This document shows positions 16,013 through 24,874 of a stretch of 64,000 bases of DNA, piece by piece. The notes under the pieces were generated by a model that saw nothing but the letters and a program-made list of their open reading frames with translations, did not search any database and was not told the origin of the DNA. Position 1 is the stretch's first letter; every line of letters begins with the position of its first letter. The DNA comes from Metabacillus bambusae (GTDB taxonomy: Bacteria; Bacillota; Bacilli; Bacillales; Bacillaceae). The stretch lies in NCBI RefSeq assembly GCF_017497975.1, contig NZ_JAGDEL010000028.1, positions 1-64,000 on the forward strand, read 5' to 3'. Position numbers and translations under genes: made by a program.

Positions 16013-16056
16013 AACCTCATTTACTTATGGTACGGTTCCCTACATATCATATAAGG
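16013..16056 (-). repeat. rlmH-type attachment-like site, copy 1 (nearest rlmH)
   Basis: Core ACTTATGGTACGGTTC carries the G variant of native rlmH. The right half ATATCATATAAGG is a different inverted version of the core (TATCATA-AAGG). On the rlmH strand it reads E-P-Y-H-K-stop. It lies about 1.05 kb from the rlmH stop codon, with the DoxX cassette between. Confidence 0.72.
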
Positions 16057-16176
16057 ACATAGTTAATTTTAAAAATAAAGTGTTTATTACTATATAACCT
16101 TATTAAAAGTAAGTTCCAATTATAATAAATATATATTTACCGTAGATTTTGCGTATGGTAAACTTTTATGTATATA

Positions 16177-16262
16177 GGAAACTTTTTGGCTAATAAAGCA
16201 TATTATCTTTAGAGAAAATACCTAAATAACTTTTAATAAATTTTTTTGACTAAAAAGTTTCC
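16177..16262. promoter_or_regulatory. Inverted repeat pair upstream of DoxX gene
   Basis: GGAAACTTTTTGGCTAA (16177-16193) recurs inverted as TTGACTAAAAAGTTTCC (16246-16262), with two mismatches. The second copy contains a possible -35 TTGACT. Two operators with looping is one reading. Confidence 0.4.
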
Positions 16263-16272
16263 TTAGGGAAAC
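16257..16272. promoter_or_regulatory. Palindromic operator candidate of the DoxX gene
   Basis: GTTTCCTTAGGGAAAC has perfect 6-bp arms around TTAG, overlapping the right inverted repeat. It resembles the general layout of metalloregulator sites, but the regulator is unknown. Confidence 0.4.
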
Positions 16273-16314
16273 ATATATTCCTTAGGTGAAATTAAAAAAA
16301 GGAGGCGAAATTTT

Positions 16315-16854
16315 ATGAAAATAAAGAGAAGTGTAAGATTATTCCCATCACTTATTGTTTTAATGCGTATTCTTTTTGGAGTAGGTTGGTTATTAGCTGG
16401 AGTGACTAAAATTACTGAAAAGTTATGGTTTAACGAACCTGGTTTATTTTTGAAGAATTATCTAATAAATTCATTACAAAATACCAGTGTCCCAACCTTT
16501 TATAAGATTTTCATAGAGAATATAGCTTTAGAACATGTAATGGTTTTGAACTACGTTATCCCAATGGTCCAAATTATACTTGGCATATTTCTTATAGCAG
16601 GTTTATTTACCATACCTTCTATCTTTTTTTGTCTATTTATGCACATAAACTTTATCCTTTCTGGAAATATAAATTTAATTAGCCTTATCCTTTATACAAG
16701 TGCATTTTCACTAATTATTTTTAGGTCAAATATATATCACTTCAGTCTCGATAAATATTTTAAATTAGATACTCTATTGGTCATCAATGACAAAGCAGGA
16801 AAGATAACTGCATCCAGACTTTCTGGTAAAGAAAAAATTTTTAATAATTCCTAA
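16315..16854 (+). CDS. DoxX-family membrane protein
   Basis: A 179-residue protein with four hydrophobic segments (about 12-30, 70-98, 100-118, 120-135). The opening IVLMRILFGVGWLLAGVTKI is typical of DoxX/MauE-like proteins, and LNYVIPMVQIILGIFLIAGL fits the second membrane stretch. DoxX relatives take part in redox or thiol-stress membrane complexes; the role of this one is unknown. AAAGGAGG lies upstream of the ATG. It is the only sizeable gene between the copy-1 site and rlmH, and converges on a small minus-strand ORF. The upstream palindromes suggest specific regulation. Confidence 0.82.
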   Translation: MKIKRSVRLFPSLIVLMRILFGVGWLLAGVTKITEKLWFNEPGLFLKNYLINSLQNTSVPTFYKIFIENIALEHVMVLNYVIPMVQIILGIFLIAGLFTIPSIFFCLFMHINFILSGNINLISLILYTSAFSLIIFRSNIYHFSLDKYFKLDTLLVINDKAGKITASRLSGKEKIFNNS

Positions 16855-16967
16855 TTTGTACCTTTAGTTAAAATGTCTTTTAACATTGTGGCTATCCAAT
16901 AGAGCAACCCTAAAATATTAAGCAAAACAAAAACGTACAACAAAACTTTTGTAATCCTCAATGTCAT
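16851..16967 (-). CDS. Small single-span membrane protein, 38 residues
   Basis: ATG 16967 is preceded by AAGGGGGA at good spacing. The 38 codons encode a short positive N-terminus (MTLRITK), a hydrophobic span (VLLYVFVLLNILGLLYWIA) and a polar tail, ending TAG at 16851. It overlaps the last bases of the DoxX gene tail to tail. The clear ribosome binding site and membrane-protein composition argue for a real gene. The function is unknown; it could be a partner of the neighbouring membrane protein. Confidence 0.5.
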   Translation of the reverse strand: MTLRITKVLLYVFVLLNILGLLYWIATMLKDILTKGTN

Positions 16968-17030
16968 TCCCCCTTACTACTCTATGTAATAATAGTATTT
17001 TAAAAGCAAATTCTATAGTACCATTAAAAA

Positions 17031-17065
17031 TAGAAAAACCGTCATTATTAGTGACGGTTTTTCTA
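17031..17065. terminator. Bidirectional terminator between cassette and rlmH
   Basis: Perfect 14-nt arms TAGAAAAACCGTCA (17031-17044) and its complement (17052-17065) around a 7-nt loop, with A/T runs on both sides. It ends rlmH transcription and separates it from the accessory genes. Confidence 0.85.
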
Positions 17066-17087
17066 TTCTACCTCATTATACTTTGTT

Positions 17088-17109
17088 CTATTTATGGTAC
17101 GGTTCACCC
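17088..17109 (-). repeat. Native rlmH-end attachment-like sequence
   Basis: The last codons of rlmH (GGT GAA CCG TAC CAT AAA TAG) match the core of the seven repeats to the left. In staphylococci this codon position is attB for SCC elements (established knowledge). Confidence 0.75.
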
Positions 17110-17567
17110 CGATTAATCCTAAACGCCCGATAAACCTGCTCCACCAAAATCAACCTCATCAGTTGATGTGGAAACGTCATCTTTGAAAAAGATAGTGTGT
17201 CATTCGCTCGTTTCATAACAGTACTGCTTAAACCAAGTGAGCCGCCGATGACAAAGGCAATTTTACTTTTTCCATATGTAGCTAGCTGATCGAGATCTTT
17301 TGCTAGTTGTTCTGAGGATTTCATTTTCCCTTCTATTGCTAGAGCAATGACATGTGTGTCATCACTTATTTTGCTTAGTATTCTCTCTCCCTCTTTTTCC
17401 TTTACTTGTTCCATTTCCGTTTCACTTAGGTTTTCAGGAGCCTTTTCATCAGGTAGTTCTATCACTTCTATCTTTGCATAGGCTGAAAGGCGTTTTAGGT
17501 ATTCATCAATTCCTTGCTTTAAATACTTTTCTTTCAGCTTTCCAATTGTCACAATTGAGATATTCAC
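17088..17567 (-). CDS. rlmH: 23S rRNA pseudouridine-1915 N3-methyltransferase RlmH
   Basis: RlmH methylates pseudouridine 1915 in helix 69 of 23S rRNA using S-adenosylmethionine. The 159-residue protein has the SPOUT features [13 protein letters not shown] (knot loop) and the conserved end [17 protein letters not shown]. The start is the GTG at 17567 ([15 protein letters not shown]); upstream in-frame codons give a non-homologous extension. The gene is the last of the conserved core before accessory DNA. Its 3' end is the template for the repeats in the array, and the reading frame is intact, so the enzyme is expected to be functional. Confidence 0.96.
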   Translation of the reverse strand: MNISIVTIGKLKEKYLKQGIDEYLKRLSAYAKIEVIELPDEKAPENLSETEMEQVKEKEGERILSKISDDTHVIALAIEGKMKSSEQLAKDLDQLATYGKSKIAFVIGGSLGLSSTVMKRANDTLSFSKMTFPHQLMRLILVEQVYRAFRINRGEPYHK

Positions 17568-17650
17568 ATATGTTCCCCATTTCAAGCTAGTTCGTCCTAA
17601 TATAGTTATCCACATTCACGATCAGGTTATCCACAATCAACAACCGAATA

Positions 17651-17806
17651 TTAGTTCCCCACTATATATATAGCTGGGTTTGCACACATTTCACAACTTG
17701 TGGATAACTTGCTATTATTATCTATTTTTTCGATTTCTGGTGCTAATTCCTTTTCATCTACATACATATCAATCGCTAATTCAATATGATCTTCACAACA
17801 ATACAT
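17651..17806 (-). CDS. yyzF: CxxH/CxxC small protein, YyzF-like
   Basis: A 51-residue protein starting MYCCEDHIELAIDMYVDE, with a Cys-Cys..His pair at the N-terminus and CEMC near the end (Cys38, Cys41), suggesting a small zinc site. AAGGAGG lies upstream of the ATG. Members of this family sit between rlmH and htrA in Bacillus genomes, as here. The molecular function is unknown. Confidence 0.8.
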   Translation of the reverse strand: MYCCEDHIELAIDMYVDEKELAPEIEKIDNNSKLSTSCEMCANPAIYIVGN

Positions 17807-17913
17807 GTCATTTCCTCCTTATCCACATGTGGATGTTTCTGTTATAGTTTTACCATGTTTTTATTTTATCCACAAACTAAATTCTATTCTCTTATATCAT
17901 TTATCCACAACTT

Positions 17914-17940
17914 AAAAAAGAGAGCTAATGATTAGCTCCC
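17914..17940 (-). terminator. Terminator of htrA
   Basis: GAGCTAAT and ATTAGCTC form a tight palindrome at 17922-17938, followed on the minus strand by TTTTTT. The htrA stop codon lies inside the stem. Confidence 0.8.
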
Positions 17941-19155
17941 TAGTATATCTTGTTCCCCTAATTTCATTTTTCCAGTTTGCTTTTCTCCGCCTCGATAATA
18001 CGTGAATTCAACCGTGTTTCCTACCTCTTGCTTATATAGGATTTTTCTTAGCTCAATAATGTCTTTCACTTCTTGACCGGCGAATTCAGTTATCACATCA
18101 AGCTCCTGTAGACCAGCTTGAGCTGCTGGCGAAATTGGTTCAACACTCATAACAACGATTCCTGATTCAATATCTTTAGGTAGCTTTAATGTTTGCTCCC
18201 AATGATAACTCGAAACTTCATTTAATGATCTCATCGCAATTCCCATATATGGGCGTCTTACTTCACTGTATGTTTCAAGGTCCTCAATAATCGGGATTGC
18301 AAGATTTGCTGGAATTGCTAGGCCAATTCCTTCTACTGCTGATTGGGCAATTTTCATTGAGTTAATCCCGATCACTTTCCCATCGATATTAATAAGTGCA
18401 CCACCGCTATTACCTGGGTTAATGGCAGCATCTGTTTGGATAACCTCTGCATTCCAATCCACTTGGCCATCACCGTTTGAATCGATTGGAATGGCTCTTT
18501 CTGTACCAGAGATAATCCCTTGTGTAACAGATCCAGAAAATTGTAAGCCTAATGGATTTCCTATGGCAATGACTGGTTCACCTGGTTTTACCTTATCCGA
18601 GTCTCCAAATTGAGCGACTTGTTTGATCTTTTCACTATCTACTCGTAATACAGCTAAATCAGTTAATTCATCACTTCCGAGGATCTCAGCGGGAACCCTT
18701 GTGCCATCACTTAAACTAATCTCAACTTGTGATGCACCTGCAATAACATGGTGATTCGTTACAACAAAAGCATTTTTGCCGTCTTTTTTGTAAATGACAC
18801 CTGATCCTGTTCCTGCTTCACCCGTTTCATTCCAAAAGCCTGCCTCTTGAAGATTCACAACTCCAACAACTGCATCTGAGACCTCATCAACTATACCTGT
18901 AATGGCCGTGTTTACCTCAACAGATACATTTTTAACCTCACCAGTTGAAGCTATACCATCTTCTTGTTGATTCACTTCTCCGCCTAGATCCATATCATAA
19001 GGTAGAAAATTGAAATTTGATAAAGTAGGTAAAGCAAATAACATTAGTAAGCCACCTAAAATTGCTCCTACCAATCCTGCTAAAAACCATCCGCCGCGAT
19101 TTCCTTTTTGTCTTTTAGAATTATAGTTTTCATAATCTTGATCATAATAGCCCAC
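17932..19155 (-). CDS. htrA: HtrA/DegP-type membrane-anchored serine protease
   Basis: This 407-residue quality-control protease of the cell envelope has one N-terminal membrane anchor ([20 protein letters not shown]). A trypsin-like domain carries the triad His ([11 protein letters not shown]), Asp ([11 protein letters not shown]) and Ser ([11 protein letters not shown]), and a C-terminal PDZ domain spans about 300-400. I chose the GTG at 19155 (MGYYDQDYE), which matches the usual family opening; an ATG four codons earlier abuts its ribosome binding site. It lies next to the wal operon as in Bacillus relatives (yyxA position). Envelope-stress control is likely but not visible. Confidence 0.93.
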   Translation of the reverse strand: MGYYDQDYENYNSKRQKGNRGGWFLAGLVGAILGGLLMLFALPTLSNFNFLPYDMDLGGEVNQQEDGIASTGEVKNVSVEVNTAITGIVDEVSDAVVGVVNLQEAGFWNETGEAGTGSGVIYKKDGKNAFVVTNHHVIAGASQVEISLSDGTRVPAEILGSDELTDLAVLRVDSEKIKQVAQFGDSDKVKPGEPVIAIGNPLGLQFSGSVTQGIISGTERAIPIDSNGDGQVDWNAEVIQTDAAINPGNSGGALINIDGKVIGINSMKIAQSAVEGIGLAIPANLAIPIIEDLETYSEVRRPYMGIAMRSLNEVSSYHWEQTLKLPKDIESGIVVMSVEPISPAAQAGLQELDVITEFAGQEVKDIIELRKILYKQEVGNTVEFTYYRGGEKQTGKMKLGEQDILGS

Positions 19156-19359
19156 AACTATCACCATCCCTTTCCATACTGCTGCATGAATAGTGTGTAT
19201 ACCTAATCAACATTATTCTCTTGTCTAATTAAAATTAACCAAGATGATTTTATTTTATTGCTCAAAAATTAGACAGAGGCACACTGAAAAGGTGTCCATC
19301 TTTCCAAAATTTATTATTACTATTCAATTTACTACTAATCATTATCTTAACAATCATTC

Positions 19360-20154
19360 TTATATTGCTACAAGCGGTGTCGGGGTAGTTGGATCTGTGT
19401 CGTATAAATCAAATTGCTCTCCTGTAATAAAGCCTTTGCTTGCTAATGTTTGCTGAACAGACATTCGAGCTAAATCCTTCATATTGTTATCTTTACTTAA
19501 ATGAGCTAAATAAATTCGCTTGGTTGCATCTCCGATTACATCCATCATCGCTATTGCAGCATCCTCGTTCGATACGTGGCCAACGTCGCTTAAAATCCGT
19601 CGTTTTATACTCCAAGGATAATGACCCATTTGGAGCATGGAAACGTCATGATTGCTTTCAAAAACAAAAGCATCAGCATTTCGGATTGTCCCCTTCATCT
19701 TGTCACTTACATAGCCAGTATCGGTAATTAAAGCTAGCTTTTTCCCTTGATGATTAAAAGCAAAAAACATTGGTTCAGCTGCATCATGTGATACACCAAA
19801 GGACTCAATATCCAGTGAACCAAATGTTTTAACTGTTCCTGTCTGGAATACAAATTTTTGCTCTGTTGCAATTTCACCGACTAAACCATCCATAGCTTGC
19901 CATGTTTTTTCATTTGCATATATTGGCAACTTATGTTTCCTAGCAAGTACGCCCAGACCCTTTATATGATCACTATGCTCATGTGTCACTAAAATGCCTG
20001 AAAGCTTTTTAATGTCTCGTCCTATTTGCTCAAATAAGTTTTGCATTTGTTTACCACTTAATCCTGCATCCACTAAAAATGATTGATTTTCAGTTTCAAC
20101 ATAGATTGCATTCCCCGTACTTCCGCTTGCAAGTACACTAAACTGCAAGCTCAT
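19360..20154 (-). CDS. walJ: WalJ/YycJ MBL-fold hydrolase
   Basis: A 264-residue metallo-beta-lactamase-fold protein with the metal motif THEHSDH (57-63), a later LITDTGY and the C-terminal AHLSKDNN. WalJ homologues act as 5'-to-3' exonucleases and link the wal system to DNA replication or repair (family knowledge). It is the last gene of walRKHIJ, 21 nt after walI. Confidence 0.93.
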   Translation of the reverse strand: MSLQFSVLASGSTGNAIYVETENQSFLVDAGLSGKQMQNLFEQIGRDIKKLSGILVTHEHSDHIKGLGVLARKHKLPIYANEKTWQAMDGLVGEIATEQKFVFQTGTVKTFGSLDIESFGVSHDAAEPMFFAFNHQGKKLALITDTGYVSDKMKGTIRNADAFVFESNHDVSMLQMGHYPWSIKRRILSDVGHVSNEDAAIAMMDVIGDATKRIYLAHLSKDNNMKDLARMSVQQTLASKGFITGEQFDLYDTDPTTPTPLVAI

Positions 20155-20175
20155 AAGTATTCACTCCTTTATTGC

Positions 20176-20994
20176 CTATTCTGTCGATTGTAAAACTTCT
20201 CCCTCTAAGGCATTAACGTAATACTCTTCTCTCTTTTCTTCATCTGTTTCAATAATAATATGCCAAGTTGGTGCTAATATTTGTTGATTTGTAAGTGGAG
20301 TATTTGTGTAATAACCATATTGCATTTGTATGATTTTACTTTTAGATTTTAAATAGTTTTTGTTATATAAAGCTTCAATTGCTTTTATTGCAGGCACAGC
20401 AGCTTCCTTTTCTTCAACCTCTTTTATATCTACAAGCATGGACTGCTCATATGCGAAAATCTCATTTTCCTCATTTACATAAAGGATCACCATTGCAATG
20501 TGATCATCATCTTTATTCTGAAAAATATTTTTACCTTTGTACTGTTGAATACAGATAATTGTATTTGATATTTCATCCCTATACCAGTAGTAATAAAGCT
20601 CTCCTGAGAGAATGTTTTCTTTTAAGAACTGATTTACTTTACTCTTTAGATTTACTTCTGGTAAAGAAAAAGGATCCTTAAGCTGCATATTTAATGTTCT
20701 AAAAGACTCTCCACTTAAATTACTATTTGTTAAAATTAATGATTGGTTTTTAAGTTTGCTGATCTCTTCTAGAGTAAAGTCCTTACTTTTACCAGTAATA
20801 TAAAAACCCTTATCTACATCTTCTGGCAACTTATTATATACTATATCTTCTGCAGCTAACTGATCCTCTATTGATGTCTTTTGAATAACCGCATAATCTC
20901 TTTTACCACGTAATTCATAGAACTCAATCGCCAAAAAGATATCTAATATAAGAAATGCAAGAATAAAAATGGTTTTAGTTTTACTCCAATCCAT
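20176..20994 (-). CDS. walI: WalK regulatory protein WalI (YycI)
   Basis: A protein of about 272 residues with one N-terminal membrane helix (TKTIFILAFLILDIFLAIEF) and an extracytoplasmic domain. WalI and WalH form a membrane complex with WalK and restrain its kinase activity. The start is taken at ATG 20994 (MDWSKTK), 7 nt after a G-rich site; ATG 21000 is too close to it. The gene overlaps the end of walH, so they are translationally coupled. Confidence 0.92.
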   Translation of the reverse strand: MDWSKTKTIFILAFLILDIFLAIEFYELRGKRDYAVIQKTSIEDQLAAEDIVYNKLPEDVDKGFYITGKSKDFTLEEISKLKNQSLILTNSNLSGESFRTLNMQLKDPFSLPEVNLKSKVNQFLKENILSGELYYYWYRDEISNTIICIQQYKGKNIFQNKDDDHIAMVILYVNEENEIFAYEQSMLVDIKEVEEKEAAVPAIKAIEALYNKNYLKSKSKIIQMQYGYYTNTPLTNQQILAPTWHIIIETDEEKREEYYVNALEGEVLQSTE

Positions 20995-22327
20995 TTTCAT
21001 CCCCCCCAGGCTGTTCTACGACTTCAGTCATTTTCATTAGCGTTCCATCCATCATTTCTATACACCAGACAGGGGTTACTTTTACTGTTTGCTGACTATC
21101 TGATCCTCCAAGCTCATATGCAATAAAAATATTATTAATTTGTGTCTTATCTAGCTGTTGATTTTTGTTTATAATTTCTTCTACTTTTCTTCCCGACATT
21201 AACGTTACTGTATTACTTGAAAGAGGTGTCATTAGCTCATACAAAGGGCGCTCGTAAATCGCAATCTCATTTTGGCCCCATCTTTGCGAAATCATTGTAG
21301 GTCCATACTGATTTTCCATTGAATTAATTACAGGTATTGACTGAATAGACATAATAAATTTTACTTCCTGATCACTTTCTTGTATGTCAAATAATACATA
21401 ATTATCTGTCCACCCACCATGATCATTTAAAAATTTAATACTTTGCTCAATAAGGAAATTTGCCCCAACAGGATTTGTATCCTTTAGTGTTGGATTCACA
21501 TATTTAACCATATGTGTTGTTGGAAAAATAGTAAGCTCCCTAATTCCATCGGTATATCTATTTTTAGAAATACTAACATCTTGTTTTACAATTTGCGGGT
21601 TAACAAACAGGGCATCTTTAAATTTTTCCCCTTCTATTTCTTCGGTGAAATATTGATAGCTTTCTAATTCCACTTGATTTTCAGGAAGCATAATTTCGTT
21701 ACCTTGTCCTGTTTGAAAAGAAAAATATGGCTGAAACTCTTCCCTTTTATTATATAGCTCACCAACAAAAAGACTTGCTTCAGATTGATTAACTGTTGTT
21801 TCAACAACTTTCATTTTATCATAAGAAACGAAATAAACCTTTTGAACTTCACTATCTTTCTCTACATTTAATAAAATACGATCAAATTCGATGGTCTGGT
21901 TTATATCTTTATCCCAATCTACCATTGATTGAAAGGTTGCCATTGGGATTTCATCATAGAATCTAAGTTCTAGCTTAGCTTCTCCATTTCCATGGATTAG
22001 ACTTTGAAGTTTTTCCTTCGTATAGGTTGTAGACTGGTTTCTTTCATTGCTGTATTCCCAGTCTTGCATTTCCTTCCAAAGACTTTGCATACTATTAGTA
22101 TCAGTAATCGTACTGTAATGATTTTCCGCTCCGTGAAAAAATAATTGTTGTGGTTTGATTACCTCATAAAAATCTCTTGTTCCTTCACTAATCGGTACGC
22201 TCTCATAAAAACCATTATTTTGAAAGTTATCGTAAGAAGGTTGAAGACTCCATATGTTCCAAGTGAAAAATAAACTGATAACTATTAATGCAATCAATCC
22301 GGCACTTTTTATCGATTCTTTATTCAT
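20981..22327 (-). CDS. walH: WalK regulatory protein WalH (YycH)
   Basis: A 448-residue protein with one N-terminal membrane helix (AGLIALIVISLFFTWNIWSL) and a large extracytoplasmic part. It works with WalI to modulate WalK. ATG 22327 overlaps the walK stop in an ATGA, giving coupled translation. Length and position fit YycH. Confidence 0.93.
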   Translation of the reverse strand: MNKESIKSAGLIALIVISLFFTWNIWSLQPSYDNFQNNGFYESVPISEGTRDFYEVIKPQQLFFHGAENHYSTITDTNSMQSLWKEMQDWEYSNERNQSTTYTKEKLQSLIHGNGEAKLELRFYDEIPMATFQSMVDWDKDINQTIEFDRILLNVEKDSEVQKVYFVSYDKMKVVETTVNQSEASLFVGELYNKREEFQPYFSFQTGQGNEIMLPENQVELESYQYFTEEIEGEKFKDALFVNPQIVKQDVSISKNRYTDGIRELTIFPTTHMVKYVNPTLKDTNPVGANFLIEQSIKFLNDHGGWTDNYVLFDIQESDQEVKFIMSIQSIPVINSMENQYGPTMISQRWGQNEIAIYERPLYELMTPLSSNTVTLMSGRKVEEIINKNQQLDKTQINNIFIAYELGGSDSQQTVKVTPVWCIEMMDGTLMKMTEVVEQPGGDENGLE

Positions 22328-24162
22328 TCCCACTCATCCTCTTGTTCCGGGTCATAAGGTAATGTAAAGTATACCGTTGTACCTTGTCCTTCCTTACTTA
22401 ACGCCCAAATATCGCCACCATGTGCAAATACCATTTCTTTTGCAATCGCTAAGCCTAAGCCGGTTCCACCTAGCTTACGAGTTCTGGCTTTATCAACACG
22501 GTAAAACCGATCAAAGATTTTATTTACGCTTTCCTGGGGTATTCCTACACCCTCATCTTTCACACGTATTTGAAGTTCAGATGGTAATACATCAATAGTA
22601 AAGGTAACTTTCCCACCTTCAGGTGAGTACTTCAGTGCGTTGGAAATTATATTATCTAAAACCTGGGTAATTTTATCGGTATCAATATCGACATAAAGTT
22701 CATCCTGTGGGATATTTCTAACAAATGAAACGTGCCCAGATTTCGTCATTTCAAAACGATCGATAATTTTATTAAAGAAATCCGTAAAATTGATCCAATC
22801 CTTATTTAAACGATAATCTGTACGGTCAAGTTTTGATAATTGTAGCAGGTCATTTACTAGTCTGATCATTCGCTCTGTCTCTGTTTGCGTGACATTTAGA
22901 AACTGAGGTGCAATTTCTTTGTCCTTCCATGCCCCGTCAGCTAATGCCTCCAAATAACTTCTCATAGTTGTTAGTGGTGTTCGCAGCTCATGGGACACAT
23001 TTGCAACAAATTCTCTTCTTTCCTGTTCAATCTTTTCCTGCTCCGTAATATCATATAAAACAGCAATAAGTCCATCTACTCTTCCTGATTCTTTTTGGAT
23101 CACAGAAAAACTTACCCGTAATATAAATGGTCTTTCCTTTGTACTTGAATCTAGAATTAATGACTCTTGCTCATCGATAAGACTTTCAAAAGAATAATTG
23201 TCTTCAATCCTTAATAAGTCAGTAATGTTGACATTTTTTAACGTTCCACGTGAAACATTTAACATTTCTAATGCAGGATTGTTTATAAGAATCACTTGTC
23301 CGTTGCGATCTGTTGCAATAACCCCGTCTGTCATATGAGCAATAACAGATGCGAGTTTTTTTCTTTCTCCCTCAGTCATCGCTTGAGCTTCTTCAAGTTT
23401 TTCTGTTAAGTAATTAAAAGTAGCCGCTAATTGACCAATTTCATCTTCTCCATACACTTTAACTTTACGAGAATAGTTACCATTTGCCAATTCGATTGCC
23501 TGTTTTCGCATATCTGTCATTGGTCTTGTAATCGTTCTGGCAAGAAAAATCCCTAATGCAGCCGTTATACATAAGGATAACCCTGTACCCGTTGCAAAAA
23601 TTTTATTAATAATTCGCATTTGGGCAAATACTTCTTCCATTGAAGCAACCATATAAATGGCACCAACCGTTTTATCACTAAAGTTATTTTCTTTAATAGG
23701 AAAAGTCATGACAACAACACGTTGACGTGTTTCTTGATCAAAATGGAAGCTACTATTACTATCCTCAATCCCAACTAAAGTACGAAGTACCATAGCCTCT
23801 GTTGTTTTTTTTCCTACAATATCTTGATTTATACTTGAGGTGGCAATAACATTTTTATTTTTATCAATGACACGCACCTCAAGGATTTCATCTGTCTCAA
23901 AGTCATTAATGATTGTTGTGATTTCATCAGCTGGTGTCCTTCCATCCTCGTATTCCTTTGGATCTCGAGACATTTCCTGTTCAATATTATAAACAAGTAA
24001 ACTTACGCGTTTTGTTAAAGAGGCATTAAAATTTTCCTTTAATGAGGACTCTAGTTCTTTAACGAAATAAATGCCGATAATTTGCATTGCCAGCATAATA
24101 AGGAGAACGTAAACCATAACAAATTTGAAATGAATCGAGCGAAAAAAACCTACCTTCTTCAT
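22324..24162 (-). CDS. walK: Cell-wall sensor histidine kinase WalK
   Basis: A 612-residue essential kinase that senses cell-wall hydrolysis state and phosphorylates WalR. It has two membrane helices (about 15-33 and 185-205) flanking an extracellular Cache-like domain, then a HAMP region, a PAS domain (about 270-350), the HisKA motif VSHELRTPLTT with the phosphorylated His, and an HATPase domain with FDRFYRVDKART and GGTGLGLAIAK. ATG 24162 (MKKVGFFRSIHFKF) lies 4 nt after the walR stop; the upstream extension is not homologous. A parS-like site lies inside the gene. Confidence 0.96.
   Translation of the reverse strand: MKKVGFFRSIHFKFVMVYVLLIMLAMQIIGIYFVKELESSLKENFNASLTKRVSLLVYNIEQEMSRDPKEYEDGRTPADEITTIINDFETDEILEVRVIDKNKNVIATSSINQDIVGKKTTEAMVLRTLVGIEDSNSSFHFDQETRQRVVVMTFPIKENNFSDKTVGAIYMVASMEEVFAQMRIINKIFATGTGLSLCITAALGIFLARTITRPMTDMRKQAIELANGNYSRKVKVYGEDEIGQLAATFNYLTEKLEEAQAMTEGERKKLASVIAHMTDGVIATDRNGQVILINNPALEMLNVSRGTLKNVNITDLLRIEDNYSFESLIDEQESLILDSSTKERPFILRVSFSVIQKESGRVDGLIAVLYDITEQEKIEQERREFVANVSHELRTPLTTMRSYLEALADGAWKDKEIAPQFLNVTQTETERMIRLVNDLLQLSKLDRTDYRLNKDWINFTDFFNKIIDRFEMTKSGHVSFVRNIPQDELYVDIDTDKITQVLDNIISNALKYSPEGGKVTFTIDVLPSELQIRVKDEGVGIPQESVNKIFDRFYRVDKARTRKLGGTGLGLAIAKEMVFAHGGDIWALSKEGQGTTVYFTLPYDPEQEDEWE
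23242..23257. promoter_or_regulatory. parS-like site in walK
   Basis: CGTTCCACGTGAAACA matches the parS consensus TGTTTCACGTGAAACA at 14 of 16 positions. ParB (Spo0J) binds such sites near the origin to load SMC and organise segregation. Confidence 0.65.
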
Positions 24163-24166
24163 TTCA

Positions 24167-24874
24167 TTAATCCTGTTCGGAGTTTCGTAAATAATAGCCC
24201 ACTCCACGTCTAGTTACGATCCATGTTGGATGACTTGGATTATCTTCTATTTTTTCTCTTAAACGTCTTACTGTAACGTCTACTGTTCTGACGTCACCGA
24301 AATAATCATAGCCCCAAACTGTTTGTAGTAAATGTTCCCGAGTCATAACCTGACCAGTATGTTGTGCTAAATAATGTAGGAGTTCAAATTCTCGATGAGT
24401 TAATTCAATTGTTTCTCCACGCTTTGACACAACATAGGCATCAGGGTGGATGACAAGAGAACCAATACTTATTTCATTTGTTGCCCCTTTAGGTTCAGTA
24501 TTCTCAATCGTCTGCTGGCGGCGTAAATTAGCTTTAACACGCGCTAGTAACTCCCGCGTACTAAATGGTTTTGTTACATAATCATCTGCACCTAGCTCAA
24601 GACCAAGAACCTTATCTATTTCTGAATCCTTTGCGGTTAACATTATAATTGGCATGTCATGCTTCTTTCTAACCTCTCTACAAACCTCCATACCATCTCG
24701 ATTAGGAAGCATAATATCTAATAGTAAAAGATCTGGATTTATTTCCTCAACCATTTCTAACGCTTGGTTGCCATCATAGGCACAATATACGGTATATCCT
24801 TCTTTTTTTAAGTTAAATTGCAAAATATCAGCAATTGGTTTTTCATCGTCAACGACTAAAATCTTCTTTTCCAA
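24167..24874 (-). CDS. walR: Response regulator WalR
   Basis: A 235-residue OmpR-family regulator. The receiver domain has phospho-acceptor Asp53 ([13 protein letters not shown]) and [13 protein letters not shown], and the C-terminal winged helix contains [14 protein letters not shown] and [15 protein letters not shown]. It controls autolysin and wall-metabolism genes and is essential in relatives. It heads walRKHIJ. Confidence 0.97.
   Translation of the reverse strand: MEKKILVVDDEKPIADILQFNLKKEGYTVYCAYDGNQALEMVEEINPDLLLLDIMLPNRDGMEVCREVRKKHDMPIIMLTAKDSEIDKVLGLELGADDYVTKPFSTRELLARVKANLRRQQTIENTEPKGATNEISIGSLVIHPDAYVVSKRGETIELTHREFELLHYLAQHTGQVMTREHLLQTVWGYDYFGDVRTVDVTVRRLREKIEDNPSHPTWIVTRRGVGYYLRNSEQD

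Larger units (their letters stand above)
15655..16314. other. Intergenic segment with att-like site and DoxX upstream region
   Basis: AT-rich non-coding DNA. It contains the copy-1 site (16013-16056) and, from about 16150 to 16290, several related inverted repeats before the DoxX gene. No other gene is supported. Confidence 0.5.
1006..17109. mobile_element. Tandem array of SCC-like cassettes at the rlmH 3' end
   Basis: Seven direct copies of an rlmH-end-like site (near 1006, 3934, 5264, 7773, 10179, 14676 and 16013), plus the rlmH end itself (17088-17109), delimit segments of about 1.1-4.5 kb. Each segment carries one to four accessory genes. All copies have the same orientation. Read on the rlmH strand, most encode E-P-Y-H-K followed by a stop, which are the RlmH terminal codons. 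Staphylococcal SCC elements insert at the equivalent rlmH position with a TATCATAA core (established knowledge), and that core is present here. No recombinase gene lies between the sites, so mobilisation in trans, or by a gene left of the window, is inferred. Confidence 0.7.

Noticed and set aside
1006-17109. CRISPR array or classical integron
   Set aside because: Spacing between repeats is kilobases and filled with genes, so it is not CRISPR. No integrase or attI is visible, so a class-type integron cannot be claimed; the rlmH match favours SCC-like insertion.
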